64,000 bases of DNA, taken from positions 1-64,000 of the forward strand of contig NZ_CP020694.1 of NCBI RefSeq assembly GCF_003611275.1. Direction: 5' to 3'. The notes under the pieces are model-generated. The model was not told where the DNA came from and ran no database searches. It was given only the letters and a program-made list of their open reading frames with translations. The stretch is from Sulfitobacter sp. D7. GTDB taxonomy: Bacteria; Pseudomonadota; Alphaproteobacteria; Rhodobacterales; Rhodobacteraceae. Position numbers and translations under genes: made by a program. This document shows, one piece after another, positions 56,242-64,000 of this stretch. The stretch's first letter is position 1. The number at the start of each line of letters is the position of its first letter.

Positions 56242-56846
56242 GACTGCTGGCGATCCTTCTCTGCCTCTGGACGCTGCCTGTTTGGGCGACGCAGGAGGCA
56301 TGGCCCGCCCTGCATGACGTCAGCGGTGTCGCGGCGCATGACGTGTTGAACATTCGCCAAGCCCCGAGCGCCAGCGCCCCGATCATCGGCAGTTTTGAGC
56401 CTGATGCGCAGAACATCGAAGTGATCCGCCCCGACGACCATCACGGCTGGGGCTTGATCAATACGGGCGAAGGGGGCGGCTGGGTCTCTCTGCGTTTCCT
56501 CACCCGGCAACCGGGCCAATGGGCCGGTGCGATGCCACCCGTGGCCCATTGCGGCGGGACGGAGCCGTTTTGGTTTTTTGAGGTGACCGGCGAGACGCTG
56601 AGCTATGATGCCATGGCGGGCGGCGCACGCGATTACCGCATCACGCAGTCTGGCCCGGCGCAGGGGCGGCGCGACAGTTTTCACATGATCGCCGAGGGGC
56701 CGCAGGGCGCGGCCATTGCCGCGCTTACGGCGCGTGCCTGTAGCGATGGCATGTCTGACCGCGCCTATGGGCTTGCGGTCGACCTTCTTTTGCATGGAAA
56801 TGATGGCTGGCAACACCAAACGGGATGCTGTTCGCTCAGCCGCTGA
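56238..56846 (+). CDS. secreted SH3-domain protein
   Basis: The 202-residue product starts at GTG in the GTGA overlap with the permease. It has a short signal peptide (VRLLAILLCLWTLPVWA), a bacterial SH3 domain (about 28-80: HDVLNIRQAPSASAPIIG, GGGWVSLRFL) and a C-terminal domain beginning CGGTEPFWFFEV, with more Cys near the end (ACSDGMSD, TGCCS). It is probably periplasmic; the SH3 domain may bind peptidoglycan or peptides. Function unknown. The longer frame upstream lies inside the permease gene and is rejected. Confidence 0.75.
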   Translation: MRLLAILLCLWTLPVWATQEAWPALHDVSGVAAHDVLNIRQAPSASAPIIGSFEPDAQNIEVIRPDDHHGWGLINTGEGGGWVSLRFLTRQPGQWAGAMPPVAHCGGTEPFWFFEVTGETLSYDAMAGGARDYRITQSGPAQGRRDSFHMIAEGPQGAAIAALTARACSDGMSDRAYGLAVDLLLHGNDGWQHQTGCCSLSR

Positions 56847-56848
56847 AA

Positions 56849-56897
56849 CGACGGACTTTTCAAAAAAGTCCGTCGCCGTTTTCTTCAAAAGAAAACG
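56849..56897. repeat. twin-hairpin intergenic element, copy 2 (SH3 gene-alkB)
   Basis: The stem from C56849-T56860 pairs with A56864-G56875 (12 pairs), then CGTTTTCTT (56877-56885) pairs with AAGAAAACG (56889-56897). The string GCCGTTTTCTT is shared exactly with copy 1. Here it fills the whole gap between two converging genes, fitting a bidirectional terminator. Confidence 0.6.
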
Positions 56898-57500
56898 TCA
56901 CTCCACCACACGAAGCGTCAAATTGATCCGCCCTCCTTTGGGCAGCAGGGTCGAGGTGCCGGGCTTGATCCGGTCCACCCCGTGGTAGGTCAACCGTGCC
57001 TCTCCGCCCATCACCACCACATCGCCTGACTGCAGCCAGATCGATTCCGTCTTGCCGCCTCGGGTCAGGTTGCCGATCCGAAACAACCCGTCATCCCCCA
57101 AAGAGACCGAGACCACGGGCCACTGAAAGTCCGCCTCATCCCGGTCCTGATGCAGCCCCATGCGCGCATCGGCATCGTAGTAATTGATCAAGCAGCATTC
57201 GGGACGACGCTCTAACCCCGTCAACTTGTCCCAGATCGCCAGAATCGGTGCGGGGATCTCGGGCCATGGCTGGCCATCGGGATGTTCGGTGACGTAACGA
57301 TAGCCGCGCCGGTCCGAGAACCAACCATAGCGCCCCGCGGCGCTCATCCGGACCGACATGCGCCCGCCGCGCGGCACTTCGGGGCGAAAGAATGGCGCCT
57401 CGCGCACCACACCGCGCACCGCGTCCAGCACCTCCTGCTGGGCCGCCCTTCCCAGAAATTCTTTGTGGATATCGAAGCCCCGCAGGCGCAAAGCAGTCAT
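56898..57500 (-). CDS. alkB: AlkB-type 2-oxoglutarate/Fe(II) DNA repair dioxygenase
   Basis: AlkB removes alkyl groups from 1-methyladenine and 3-methylcytosine by oxidative demethylation. The 200-residue protein has the iron ligands in MGLHQDRDE (HxD) and LTYHGVDR (distal His), INYYDADA, and the C-terminal GGRINLTLR whose Arg binds 2-oxoglutarate. Length and motif order are normal. It converges with the SH3 gene and is divergent from dnaK. Confidence 0.92.
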   Translation of the reverse strand: MTALRLRGFDIHKEFLGRAAQQEVLDAVRGVVREAPFFRPEVPRGGRMSVRMSAAGRYGWFSDRRGYRYVTEHPDGQPWPEIPAPILAIWDKLTGLERRPECCLINYYDADARMGLHQDRDEADFQWPVVSVSLGDDGLFRIGNLTRGGKTESIWLQSGDVVVMGGEARLTYHGVDRIKPGTSTLLPKGGRINLTLRVVE

Positions 57501-57567
57501 TTTTCTTTCTTCCTCACTCGTTTGGCAAAAACATCACGGAATCGCGACCATCCTGACCAGCCAATGG

Positions 57568-57596
57568 TTGCAGGGTGCAAATACCCTCCCTATATA
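57568..57596 (+). promoter_or_regulatory. dnaK promoter, heat-shock and sigma-70-like
   Basis: TTGCAG (57568-57573) is followed after 14 bases by CCCTATAT (57588-57595), close to the sigma-32 pattern CTTGAA-N13..17-CCCCATNT. The same -35 with a 17-base spacer gives TATATA (57591-57596), a fair sigma-70 -10. Start of transcription would be near 57603, about 105 bases before dnaK. Heat-shock control is inferred. Confidence 0.5.
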
Positions 57597-57707
57597 CGCT
57601 CCGAACCGTCGAAGGCACGTGGTCTTCGATGTCAACAGATCGGGGCAGGATGCCGAAACGGGTCCGCGCCTCGTGTCATCGCCTTAGATTCAAAGAGGGA
57701 TCGAAAC

Positions 57708-59627
57708 ATGTCCAAAGTAATCGGTATTGACCTTGGCACCACCAACAGCTGCATCGCCATCATGGATGGCAGCCAGCCGCGCGTAATCGAAAACGCCGAA
57801 GGCGCGCGCACAACGCCGTCGATCGTCGCCTTCACCGACGATGAGCGCCTTGTCGGCCAGCCGGCGAAACGCCAGGCGGTCACCAACCCAGAAAACACTG
57901 TCTTTGGCGTTAAGCGCCTGATCGGCCGCCGCAACGACGATGCGGATCTGGCCAAAGACAAAAAGAACATGCCGTTCAACGTCATTGATGGCGGCAACGG
58001 CGACGCATGGGTCGAAGCCCGTGGTGAGAAATACTCCCCAAGCCAAATCTCAGCCTTCATCCTTGGTAAGATGAAAGAAACCGCAGAAAGCTATCTGGGT
58101 GAGGAAGTCACGCAGGCCGTTATCACCGTGCCCGCATACTTCAACGACGCCCAGCGTCAGGCCACCAAAGACGCCGGCAAGATCGCCGGTCTCGAAGTGC
58201 TGCGGATCATCAACGAGCCGACAGCTGCCGCGCTGGCCTACGGTCTCGACAAAGAGAACACGCAAACCATCGCGGTCTATGACCTTGGCGGCGGTACATT
58301 CGACGTGACCATCCTTGAGATCGACGACGGCCTCTTCGAAGTGAAATCCACCAACGGCGACACGTTCCTCGGCGGTGAAGACTTTGACATGCGCATCGTC
58401 AACTACCTTGCGGATGAGTTCAAAAAGGCCAACGGCGTCGACCTGACGCAAGACAAGATGGCCCTGCAGCGTCTGAAAGAAGCTGCCGAGAAAGCGAAGA
58501 TCGAACTGTCTTCCTCCAGCCAGACCGAGATCAACCAGCCCTTCATCTCGATGGGCAAAGACGGCTCGCCGCTGCACATGGTGATGAAGCTGACCCGCGC
58601 CAAGCTGGAAAGCCTTGTGGGTGACCTGATCAAAGCGTCGATGAAGCCCTGCGCCGCCGCGCTGAAGGATGCCGGTCTCTCGGCTTCCGACATCGACGAA
58701 GTCGTGCTGGTCGGTGGTATGACCCGGATGCCGAAAGTCGCAGAAGAAGTGACCAAGTTCTTCGGTAAAGAGCCGCACAAGGGTGTGAACCCTGACGAAG
58801 TTGTGGCCCTTGGTGCCGCCATTCAGGCCGGTGTTCTGCAAGGCGACGTCAAAGACGTGGTTCTGCTGGACGTGACACCGCTGTCCTTGGGCATTGAGAC
58901 CCTTGGTGGTGTCTTCACCCGCCTGATCGACCGTAACACCACGATCCCTACGAAAAAGTCTCAGGTCTTCTCGACCGCCGAAGACAACCAGAACGCTGTG
59001 ACCATTCGGGTTTTCCAAGGTGAGCGTGAGATGGCTGCCGACAACAAGATGCTCGGTGCCTTCAACCTTGAGAACATCCCGCCTGCCCCACGCGGCATGC
59101 CGCAGATCGAAGTGACCTTTGACATCGACGCCAACGGCATCGTGTCGGTTGGCGCGCTCGACAAAGGCACCGGCAAAGAGCAGAAGATCACGATCCAAGC
59201 CTCGGGTGGTCTGTCGGATGCGGATATCGACAAGATGGTGAAAGACGCCGAAGAAAATGCCGAGGCGGACAAATCCCGCCGCGAGCTGATCGAAGCGAAA
59301 AACCAAGCGGAATCGCTGATCCACTCGACCGAGAAGTCGCTGGAAGAGCATTCCGACAAGGTTGACCCGACCACCGTCGAAGCGATCGAACTGGCCATTG
59401 CCGCGTTGAAAGACGAACTGGAAACCGACAACGCCGACAAGATCAAATCCGGCATCCAGAACGTCACTGAATCGGCCATGAAACTGGGCGAAGCTATCTA
59501 TAAGAACGCTCAGGAAGAAGGCAACGACGATACGGCGCAGCCTTCGGATGCTCAGCAATCGCAGGGTGGCGACGACGACATCCTCGACGCCGAGTTCGAA
59601 GATCTGGACGACGACAAGCGCGCGTAA
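57708..59627 (+). CDS. dnaK: chaperone protein DnaK (Hsp70)
   Basis: DnaK is the ATP-driven Hsp70 that, with DnaJ and GrpE, folds and protects proteins. The 639-residue protein has the nucleotide-binding domain ([35 protein letters not shown]), the interdomain linker [15 protein letters not shown] and the acidic tail ending [13 protein letters not shown]. The ATG at 57708 follows GAGGG; the frame is open far upstream without a start context. It is followed by a hairpin and dnaJ. Confidence 0.98.
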   Translation: MSKVIGIDLGTTNSCIAIMDGSQPRVIENAEGARTTPSIVAFTDDERLVGQPAKRQAVTNPENTVFGVKRLIGRRNDDADLAKDKKNMPFNVIDGGNGDAWVEARGEKYSPSQISAFILGKMKETAESYLGEEVTQAVITVPAYFNDAQRQATKDAGKIAGLEVLRIINEPTAAALAYGLDKENTQTIAVYDLGGGTFDVTILEIDDGLFEVKSTNGDTFLGGEDFDMRIVNYLADEFKKANGVDLTQDKMALQRLKEAAEKAKIELSSSSQTEINQPFISMGKDGSPLHMVMKLTRAKLESLVGDLIKASMKPCAAALKDAGLSASDIDEVVLVGGMTRMPKVAEEVTKFFGKEPHKGVNPDEVVALGAAIQAGVLQGDVKDVVLLDVTPLSLGIETLGGVFTRLIDRNTTIPTKKSQVFSTAEDNQNAVTIRVFQGEREMAADNKMLGAFNLENIPPAPRGMPQIEVTFDIDANGIVSVGALDKGTGKEQKITIQASGGLSDADIDKMVKDAEENAEADKSRRELIEAKNQAESLIHSTEKSLEEHSDKVDPTTVEAIELAIAALKDELETDNADKIKSGIQNVTESAMKLGEAIYKNAQEEGNDDTAQPSDAQQSQGGDDDILDAEFEDLDDDKRA

Positions 59628-59649
59628 GCGTGAAACGGAACCTGTGAAA

Positions 59650-59676
59650 GGGCCGGTCCGTCAGACGGGCCGGCCC
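59650..59676 (+). terminator. hairpin between dnaK and dnaJ
   Basis: GGGCCGG, T, CCGT (59650-59661) pairs with ACGG, G, CCGGCCC (59665-59676), with one T.G pair and loop CAG. Only CATCACG follows, so it is likely a partial terminator or mRNA-stability element that lowers dnaJ relative to dnaK. Confidence 0.5.
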
Positions 59677-59707
59677 ATCACGTTCCAGCGCAGGAGCATG
59701 ATAACCC

Positions 59708-60856
59708 ATGGCAAAACGTGACTACTACGAGGTGCTTGGCGTTGCCAAAGGGGCCTCTGCCGACGAGATCAAGAAGGCCTACCGCAGCAAGGTCAAAGAC
59801 CTTCACCCCGACCGCAACAAAGACAATCCAAACGCCGAAGCCCAGTTCAAAGAAGTGGGCGAAGCGTATGACGTGCTGAAAAGCGACGACAAGAAAGCGG
59901 CCTATGATCGCTACGGCCACGCCGCCTTTGAAGGTGGCATGGGCGGCGGGCGCCCCGGCGGCGGCATGGGCGGCGGTCAGGGCGATTTCTCTTCGGCCTT
60001 TTCCGACGTCTTTGACGATCTTTTCGGTGACTTCATGGGCCAACGTGGGGGTGGCGGCGGACGCCGTGCCGCACGCGGTGCCGACTTGCGCTACAACCTG
60101 CGCATCTCGCTCGAAGATGCCTTCTCGGGCATGCAAAAGTCGATCACCGTTCCGGCCTCTGTCCAGTGCGACTCCTGTGATGGCAGCGGTGCCGAGGGCG
60201 GCGCAGAGCCGACAACTTGCCCCACCTGTTCGGGCATGGGTAAAGTTCGCGCGCAGCAGGGTTTCTTCACTGTTGAGCGTACTTGCCCCACCTGCTCTGG
60301 CATGGGTCAGATCGTCAAGAACCCCTGCAAGAAATGCCGTGGCGCGGGCCGTGTTGAGAAAGAGCGCACGCTCTCGGTCAACATCCCCGCAGGCGTCGAA
60401 ACCGGCACCCGCATCCGGCTGGCCGGTGAGGGCGAAGCGGGCATGCGCGGGGGGCCGTCGGGTGATCTCTATATCTTTATCGAGGTGGCCGAACATGAGC
60501 TCTTTGAGCGTGACGGGCCGAACCTTTTCTGCCGCGTTCCCGTGTCGATGAGCACGGCCGCCTTGGGTGGCAATATCGAAGTGCCCACCATCGACGGGGG
60601 TCGTGGCCGCGTGCAGATCCCTGCAGGCAGCCAATCGGGTCGCCAGATGCGTCTGCGTGGCAAGGGCATGCCCCCGCTGCGAGGCGGTGGCGTCGGTGAC
60701 ATGATCATCGAACTGGCGGTGGAAACCCCGGTGAACCTGACCAACAGACAGAAAGAACTGCTGCGGGAGTTTGAGGGCGAAGCCCAGAACAACAACCCGG
60801 AAAGCAGCAATTTCTTCTCTTCCGTCAAATCCTTCTGGGATTCGATGAAGGGTTAA
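59708..60856 (+). CDS. dnaJ: chaperone protein DnaJ (Hsp40)
   Basis: DnaJ delivers substrates to DnaK and stimulates its ATPase. The 382-residue protein has the J-domain with HPD (DLHPDRNK near 34), a Gly/Phe-rich stretch (about 75-120, [20 protein letters not shown]), four CxxCxGxG zinc repeats ([16 protein letters not shown] twice, CKKCRGAG) and the C-terminal substrate domains. The ATG follows AGGAG at a somewhat long spacing. It is co-oriented with dnaK. Confidence 0.98.
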   Translation: MAKRDYYEVLGVAKGASADEIKKAYRSKVKDLHPDRNKDNPNAEAQFKEVGEAYDVLKSDDKKAAYDRYGHAAFEGGMGGGRPGGGMGGGQGDFSSAFSDVFDDLFGDFMGQRGGGGGRRAARGADLRYNLRISLEDAFSGMQKSITVPASVQCDSCDGSGAEGGAEPTTCPTCSGMGKVRAQQGFFTVERTCPTCSGMGQIVKNPCKKCRGAGRVEKERTLSVNIPAGVETGTRIRLAGEGEAGMRGGPSGDLYIFIEVAEHELFERDGPNLFCRVPVSMSTAALGGNIEVPTIDGGRGRVQIPAGSQSGRQMRLRGKGMPPLRGGGVGDMIIELAVETPVNLTNRQKELLREFEGEAQNNNPESSNFFSSVKSFWDSMKG

Positions 60857-60863
60857 ATTTGGC

Positions 60864-60892
60864 CGGGTGAGGCGTATCGCGCGCCTCACCCG
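60864..60892 (+). terminator. hairpin downstream of dnaJ
   Basis: CGGGTGAGGCG (60864-60874) pairs perfectly with CGCCTCACCCG (60882-60892) across a seven-base loop, seven bases after the dnaJ stop. It lacks a T tract, but its strength and position suggest the end of the dnaKJ transcript. Confidence 0.6.
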
Positions 60893-60972
60893 CACCCCTA
60901 GGTGCACAAGGTAAATAGGACGTCAAAACCCTGTTAACCGAATCCTAACCACCTTCGCGCAAGACTCTGGTC

Positions 60973-61734
60973 ATGACCCGTGCCCCGAGAACCTTGGCTG
61001 ATCAGCCCCTTCCCTTCCTGATGGATGAAGCGCGCAGACCGCCGTCCAATACGGGCAAACAACCCTCTTATATTGCAGACCACCGCCAGCGCCTTCGCAG
61101 CCGTTTTGTCCATGGGGGCGCCGCCGCCATCCCGGACTATGAGATGCTGGAGCTTGTTCTTTTCCGCGCCATCCCCCGCCGTGATGTGAAACCGCTGGCG
61201 CGTGAACTTCTGGACCGGTTCGGTGACTTTAACCGCGTCATCACAGCCCCAGCCACCCGCCTGCGCGATATCAAAGGTGTTGGCGAAGCGGTGATTGTCG
61301 AGCTCAAGATCGTTGAGGCTGCGGCCCAGCGGCTGGCCCGGGCGAAGGTGCTACAGCGGCATATCGTGTCCTCTTGGGACGCTCTGCTGGACTATTGCCA
61401 CACCACCATGGCCCATCTGGAGATGGAGCAGTTTCGCGTGCTCTACCTAGACCGCAAGAACATCCTCATCGCGGATGAGGAACAGGCAAAAGGCACGGTC
61501 GATCACGTCCCGGTCTATCCGCGCGAGGTTGCAAAACGCGCGCTTGAACTGAACGCCAGCGCGATCATCCTCGTCCACAATCACCCCTCGGGCGACCCCA
61601 GCCCGTCACGCTCAGACATCGACATGACCCGGCAGGTCGCCGCCGCCTGTGACGCCTTGGGACTGACCCTGCATGACCATCTGATCATCGGCAAATCGCG
61701 CGAGCTGAGTTTTCGGAGCGAAGGACACCTGTAA
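60973..61734 (+). CDS. radC: RadC family JAB-domain protein
   Basis: The 253-residue protein has a helix-hairpin-helix-like N-terminal part (LRDIKGVGEAVIVELK) and a JAB/MPN metal-binding motif in ILVHNHPSGDPSPSRSD (His-x-His-Pro...Asp). RadC was named for a repair phenotype later assigned to another gene, so its role is unclear. It is co-oriented with dnaKJ but after a strong hairpin, and converges with the PBP-OmpA gene. Confidence 0.9.
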   Translation: MTRAPRTLADQPLPFLMDEARRPPSNTGKQPSYIADHRQRLRSRFVHGGAAAIPDYEMLELVLFRAIPRRDVKPLARELLDRFGDFNRVITAPATRLRDIKGVGEAVIVELKIVEAAAQRLARAKVLQRHIVSSWDALLDYCHTTMAHLEMEQFRVLYLDRKNILIADEEQAKGTVDHVPVYPREVAKRALELNASAIILVHNHPSGDPSPSRSDIDMTRQVAAACDALGLTLHDHLIIGKSRELSFRSEGHL

Positions 61735-61746
61735 CGCCCGCGCTCC

Positions 61747-63309
61747 TCAGCGCACCCAAACCTCGACCCGCCGGTTGGCCTGTCGGCCCCATTCGCTGTC
61801 ATCGCAGGCAATCGGCATCGCCTCGCCAAAGGCATCTACCCGCAGATCGATCCGCGACAGGTTGGCGGTCACCGCGGCGGCGCTGACGGCACGTTGCACT
61901 GCCTCGGCCCGGCGCAGCGCGATCTCGCGGTTGGCCCTCGCTACGCCCTCTCCATCGCTGAAGCCCACGAACATCAACCGCCGCGCGTCATATTGCCCCT
62001 GCTCCAGCGCCCGCGCCAATTGCTGAACGTTAGAGCGCGACTGCGCGTCAAGCCGGATCGAGCCTGCCTCGAACCGGAAAGAGGTCGTCAGCCGCGCCAT
62101 CGGCACCAACGTCGCCGTCATGCGCTGCAATTCTTCCAGCGGGGTTTCGATCCCCGCCGTGATAATGGCATTGGCAAAGCGGTTGCCCTGTTCCTCTACC
62201 GGGATTTCTTCGGGCGTTTGATCCACGAAACCGGCCCTACGGATCACGATCTGCGCCGAGGGGCCGCGGGTGAAGGCCAGAAACTCGCGCGTGATCAGCG
62301 GCAGCCGACGCGCCGGGAAATAGAGGAACATCGGCGCGGTCAGCGGGTAGTCTTCGGTCTTGATCGTGCGCCGCGCGGCATCCAGCGCAAAGCCACAGTT
62401 GCCGCCAAGGGTCAGCACCTCGGTCCCGCCCTGTTCGGCATAGCTGGTGATCCCAAGGGCAAAGACATCCCGCGCGACCGCCTCTGCCAGCGCGTCGGGC
62501 ATGGTGTGGCGCGTGACATCGCCGCTCAGTTCCAGCCCGGCGGGCGTTAATACCTGATCCACAATGGCTTGGCTCAAGCCGCTGTCGGCGGTGGGCAGAT
62601 GCAGTTCAATGGGCGCGTCCGGCCCACCTAGGCGCTGCCAGTTCTTAATCTCACCGGAAAACACCCGGGCCAAGGTCAACGGCGAGATCTGTTTCACCGG
62701 ATTGGACGGGGCAACCACAGGCACCACCGCATCAAGCGCCAGCACCCGGCTGCGATTGGCGCCGGTCAGATCGCCCAGCCCCAACTCGCGGGCATTTATC
62801 CGCTCCTCGCGGCGCACTTCGCGCAGGGCCATCACCACATCGGCCTCATCCGCCAGAAGATCGGCAAAGCCTTCGTTGGTGTTGGTCGCCCGGAAATCAA
62901 ATCGCGCAGCCAGTTTGCCATCATCCTGACGCGAAAGCAGAAGCGCGAAACGTCCGCCTTCCCCGTCTTCGCGGTTGACCGTATAGCCCTGCCGCGCCGC
63001 GAAGGCTTCGATCAGCGCGGGCATCAGCACCGCCCCCATGGTCGCCGAGCCCGAGAACCGCACCTCGGCCACGAAATCCTCAAGGTTGGGGCAACCCGGC
63101 CCGGCGCAGGACACGCCACTGCTGTCGACGGTCAGCTCGCCGTAGTCGGTTTCGACGCGATAGAATTCGCCGTCAAAGCCCAGCAAGGTGCCGCTGAGTT
63201 CAACGCTGCCATCGCGCGAGGTCAGCGCGATATCCTGCGCCGCGCCCGTAACCGCCGTAAAAAGCAAAAGTGCGGCGCTGATCGCCGCACGTTTCAACCC
63301 GTTCATCAA
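61747..63309 (-). CDS. periplasmic PBP-OmpA fusion protein
   Basis: The 520-residue protein has a signal peptide (MMNGLKRAAISAALLLFTAV, cleavage near GAAQ), a short beta domain (about 25-75), a PstS-like binding domain (about 80-335: RFSGSATMGAVLMPALIEAF, VVAPSNPVKQISPLTLARVF, SGEIKNW, ITSYAEQGG) and a C-terminal OmpA peptidoglycan-binding domain (about 405-520: SIRLDAQSRSNVQQLA, FVGFSDGEG, RRVEVWVR). It would be tethered to the cell wall while binding a small anion. The fusion is unlike ordinary PstS, which is free. No pst transport genes adjoin it. Confidence 0.82.
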   Translation of the reverse strand: MMNGLKRAAISAALLLFTAVTGAAQDIALTSRDGSVELSGTLLGFDGEFYRVETDYGELTVDSSGVSCAGPGCPNLEDFVAEVRFSGSATMGAVLMPALIEAFAARQGYTVNREDGEGGRFALLLSRQDDGKLAARFDFRATNTNEGFADLLADEADVVMALREVRREERINARELGLGDLTGANRSRVLALDAVVPVVAPSNPVKQISPLTLARVFSGEIKNWQRLGGPDAPIELHLPTADSGLSQAIVDQVLTPAGLELSGDVTRHTMPDALAEAVARDVFALGITSYAEQGGTEVLTLGGNCGFALDAARRTIKTEDYPLTAPMFLYFPARRLPLITREFLAFTRGPSAQIVIRRAGFVDQTPEEIPVEEQGNRFANAIITAGIETPLEELQRMTATLVPMARLTTSFRFEAGSIRLDAQSRSNVQQLARALEQGQYDARRLMFVGFSDGEGVARANREIALRRAEAVQRAVSAAAVTANLSRIDLRVDAFGEAMPIACDDSEWGRQANRRVEVWVR

Positions 63310-63325
63310 GACCTACCCGGTTGCG

Positions 63326-64000
63326 TCAGTTCTGCGCGACTTTCAGGTCTTGGAGCAAATTATTCAACACCAGAAAGTTGCCAACCGCATCACACTCCGG
63401 CACGGCGAGGGTCAAGTTCTGGGTTTTCACTGGATCGTCGCCACGCAATTCCAGCGCCTGGGCTTCGATCTCAAGCCCGCAGTTGGCCTCGCTCACCTCT
63501 GCCTCGACACTGAGCGCGACATCGCCCTCCTGCGCCGCTTTGGCGACCGGGAAGCTATAGACTTCGGCCATCAACGGCTCAGCGGTGTCGGTGTCGCCAT
63601 TGCGGGTCATGAAGCCGCCTTCGCCCAGAACGGCAGCGGTCATATCGCGCGGGGCGCCGGACCAGACATGGCCCGCATCGCCGTAATCCGCGCCGAACTC
63701 ACGGGCGTGAAGCTCAAACCCCGCGGTGCCTTTCCATTGCAGCACGACACGGTTGAAATCAGACAATTCGGGCACGGTGGTCTGCGCCACAGCGCCGTCA
63801 CCATTGCCAAAGGCAAGGATGAACACAGCCTCTTCCGCGAGGGCCGGGACGGAGACGGACAACCGCCCTTTGTCATCGGTGACTTCGGTAAAGATCATGC
63901 CGTTGTGGTGCACGGTCAGCCGTTCATTCGGCAGACAGGCCGCATCCAAGCTGAGCTTCACCATAGCGGCGGCCACGGCGTCTGCAGTGGCGATGATATC
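63326..64000 (-). CDS. unknown protein, 5' end outside the window
   Basis: The frame is open to the right edge (reading inward DIIATADAVAAAMVKLSLDA), so the start lies beyond 64000 and at least 224 residues are visible. It resembles no family I recognise: beta-rich, acidic, with Cys in DAACLPNE, EANCGLE and VPECDAVG, which suggests an exported protein with disulfides. It ends 16 bases before the start of the PBP-OmpA gene on the same strand, so the two are probably co-transcribed. Confidence 0.6.
   Translation of the reverse strand, partial: DIIATADAVAAAMVKLSLDAACLPNERLTVHHNGMIFTEVTDDKGRLSVSVPALAEEAVFILAFGNGDGAVAQTTVPELSDFNRVVLQWKGTAGFELHAREFGADYGDAGHVWSGAPRDMTAAVLGEGGFMTRNGDTDTAEPLMAEVYSFPVAKAAQEGDVALSVEAEVSEANCGLEIEAQALELRGDDPVKTQNLTLAVPECDAVGNFLVLNNLLQDLKVAQN

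Noticed and set aside
58050..59558. 502-codon open frame on the minus strand across dnaK
   Set aside because: A well-known artefact opposite dnaK; codon pattern follows the dnaK frame.

Overview
The window looks like chromosome from an alphaproteobacterium of the Rhodobacterales (Roseobacter group). The basis is the dnaA-dnaN-recF-gyrB order at the left edge, a monomeric NADP isocitrate dehydrogenase, TRAP transporters, a polysaccharide cluster with sulfotransferase and GT14-type enzymes, a PBP-OmpA protein, and GC-rich core genes. I cannot name the genus from the sequence alone.

Layout. 1-7012 is the replication block: dnaA, dnaN, recF, a LysE-family exporter and gyrB, all on the + strand. 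7013-41940 is a roughly 35 kb accessory island between gyrB and icd. From left to right it holds: an HNH-like protein; an AAA+ ATPase plus cytosolic subtilisin pair; a HEPN/zinc-ribbon gene next to a frameshifted PIN-domain gene; a decayed membrane-protein gene; a resolvase remnant; an Xre-RES toxin-antitoxin operon with a clear dyad operator; an orphan TRAP binding protein with a divergent TetR regulator; a LysR-controlled operon of CoA-transferase, HMG-CoA-lyase-like enzyme and TRAP P-Q-M transporter; a Tn7-like transposition operon (TnsA, TnsB, TnsC and TniQ-type genes) with a second PD-(D/E)xK nuclease divergent from it; a dead HTH-DUF433 antitoxin gene; and a 1969-residue DUF4011/SF1-helicase/Vsr-like nuclease protein. 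Long noncoding stretches in the island carry degenerate copies of a short repeat and gene remnants.

41941-64000 is core again: icd, a YczE-type membrane protein, then a leftward cluster for surface glycan assembly (two-domain sulfotransferase, GT14-, GT2/GT92- and GT4-type glycosyltransferases, galE, galU, another GT2, kdsB, cysQ). Opposite to it lie a polysaccharide ABC-2 permease and an SH3-domain protein, followed by alkB, dnaK, dnaJ, radC, a PBP-OmpA fusion and a partial unknown gene running off the right edge.

Working together. The left block supplies replication initiation, the clamp, repair and supercoiling. The LysR operon probably imports an organic acid, activates it with CoA and cleaves it. 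The sulfotransferase would release PAP, which the co-oriented cysQ product removes, and galU/galE/kdsB supply UDP-sugars and CMP-Kdo. The island holds several candidate conflict modules (AAA-S8, HEPN-PIN, Xre-RES, DUF4011 helicase) beside transposition genes, typical of a defence and mobile-element hotspot. Noncoding highlights are a palindrome shared by dnaN and gyrB, a twin-hairpin element present twice, and a GCGCAAAG hairpin motif present in inverted orientation at both edges of the island.
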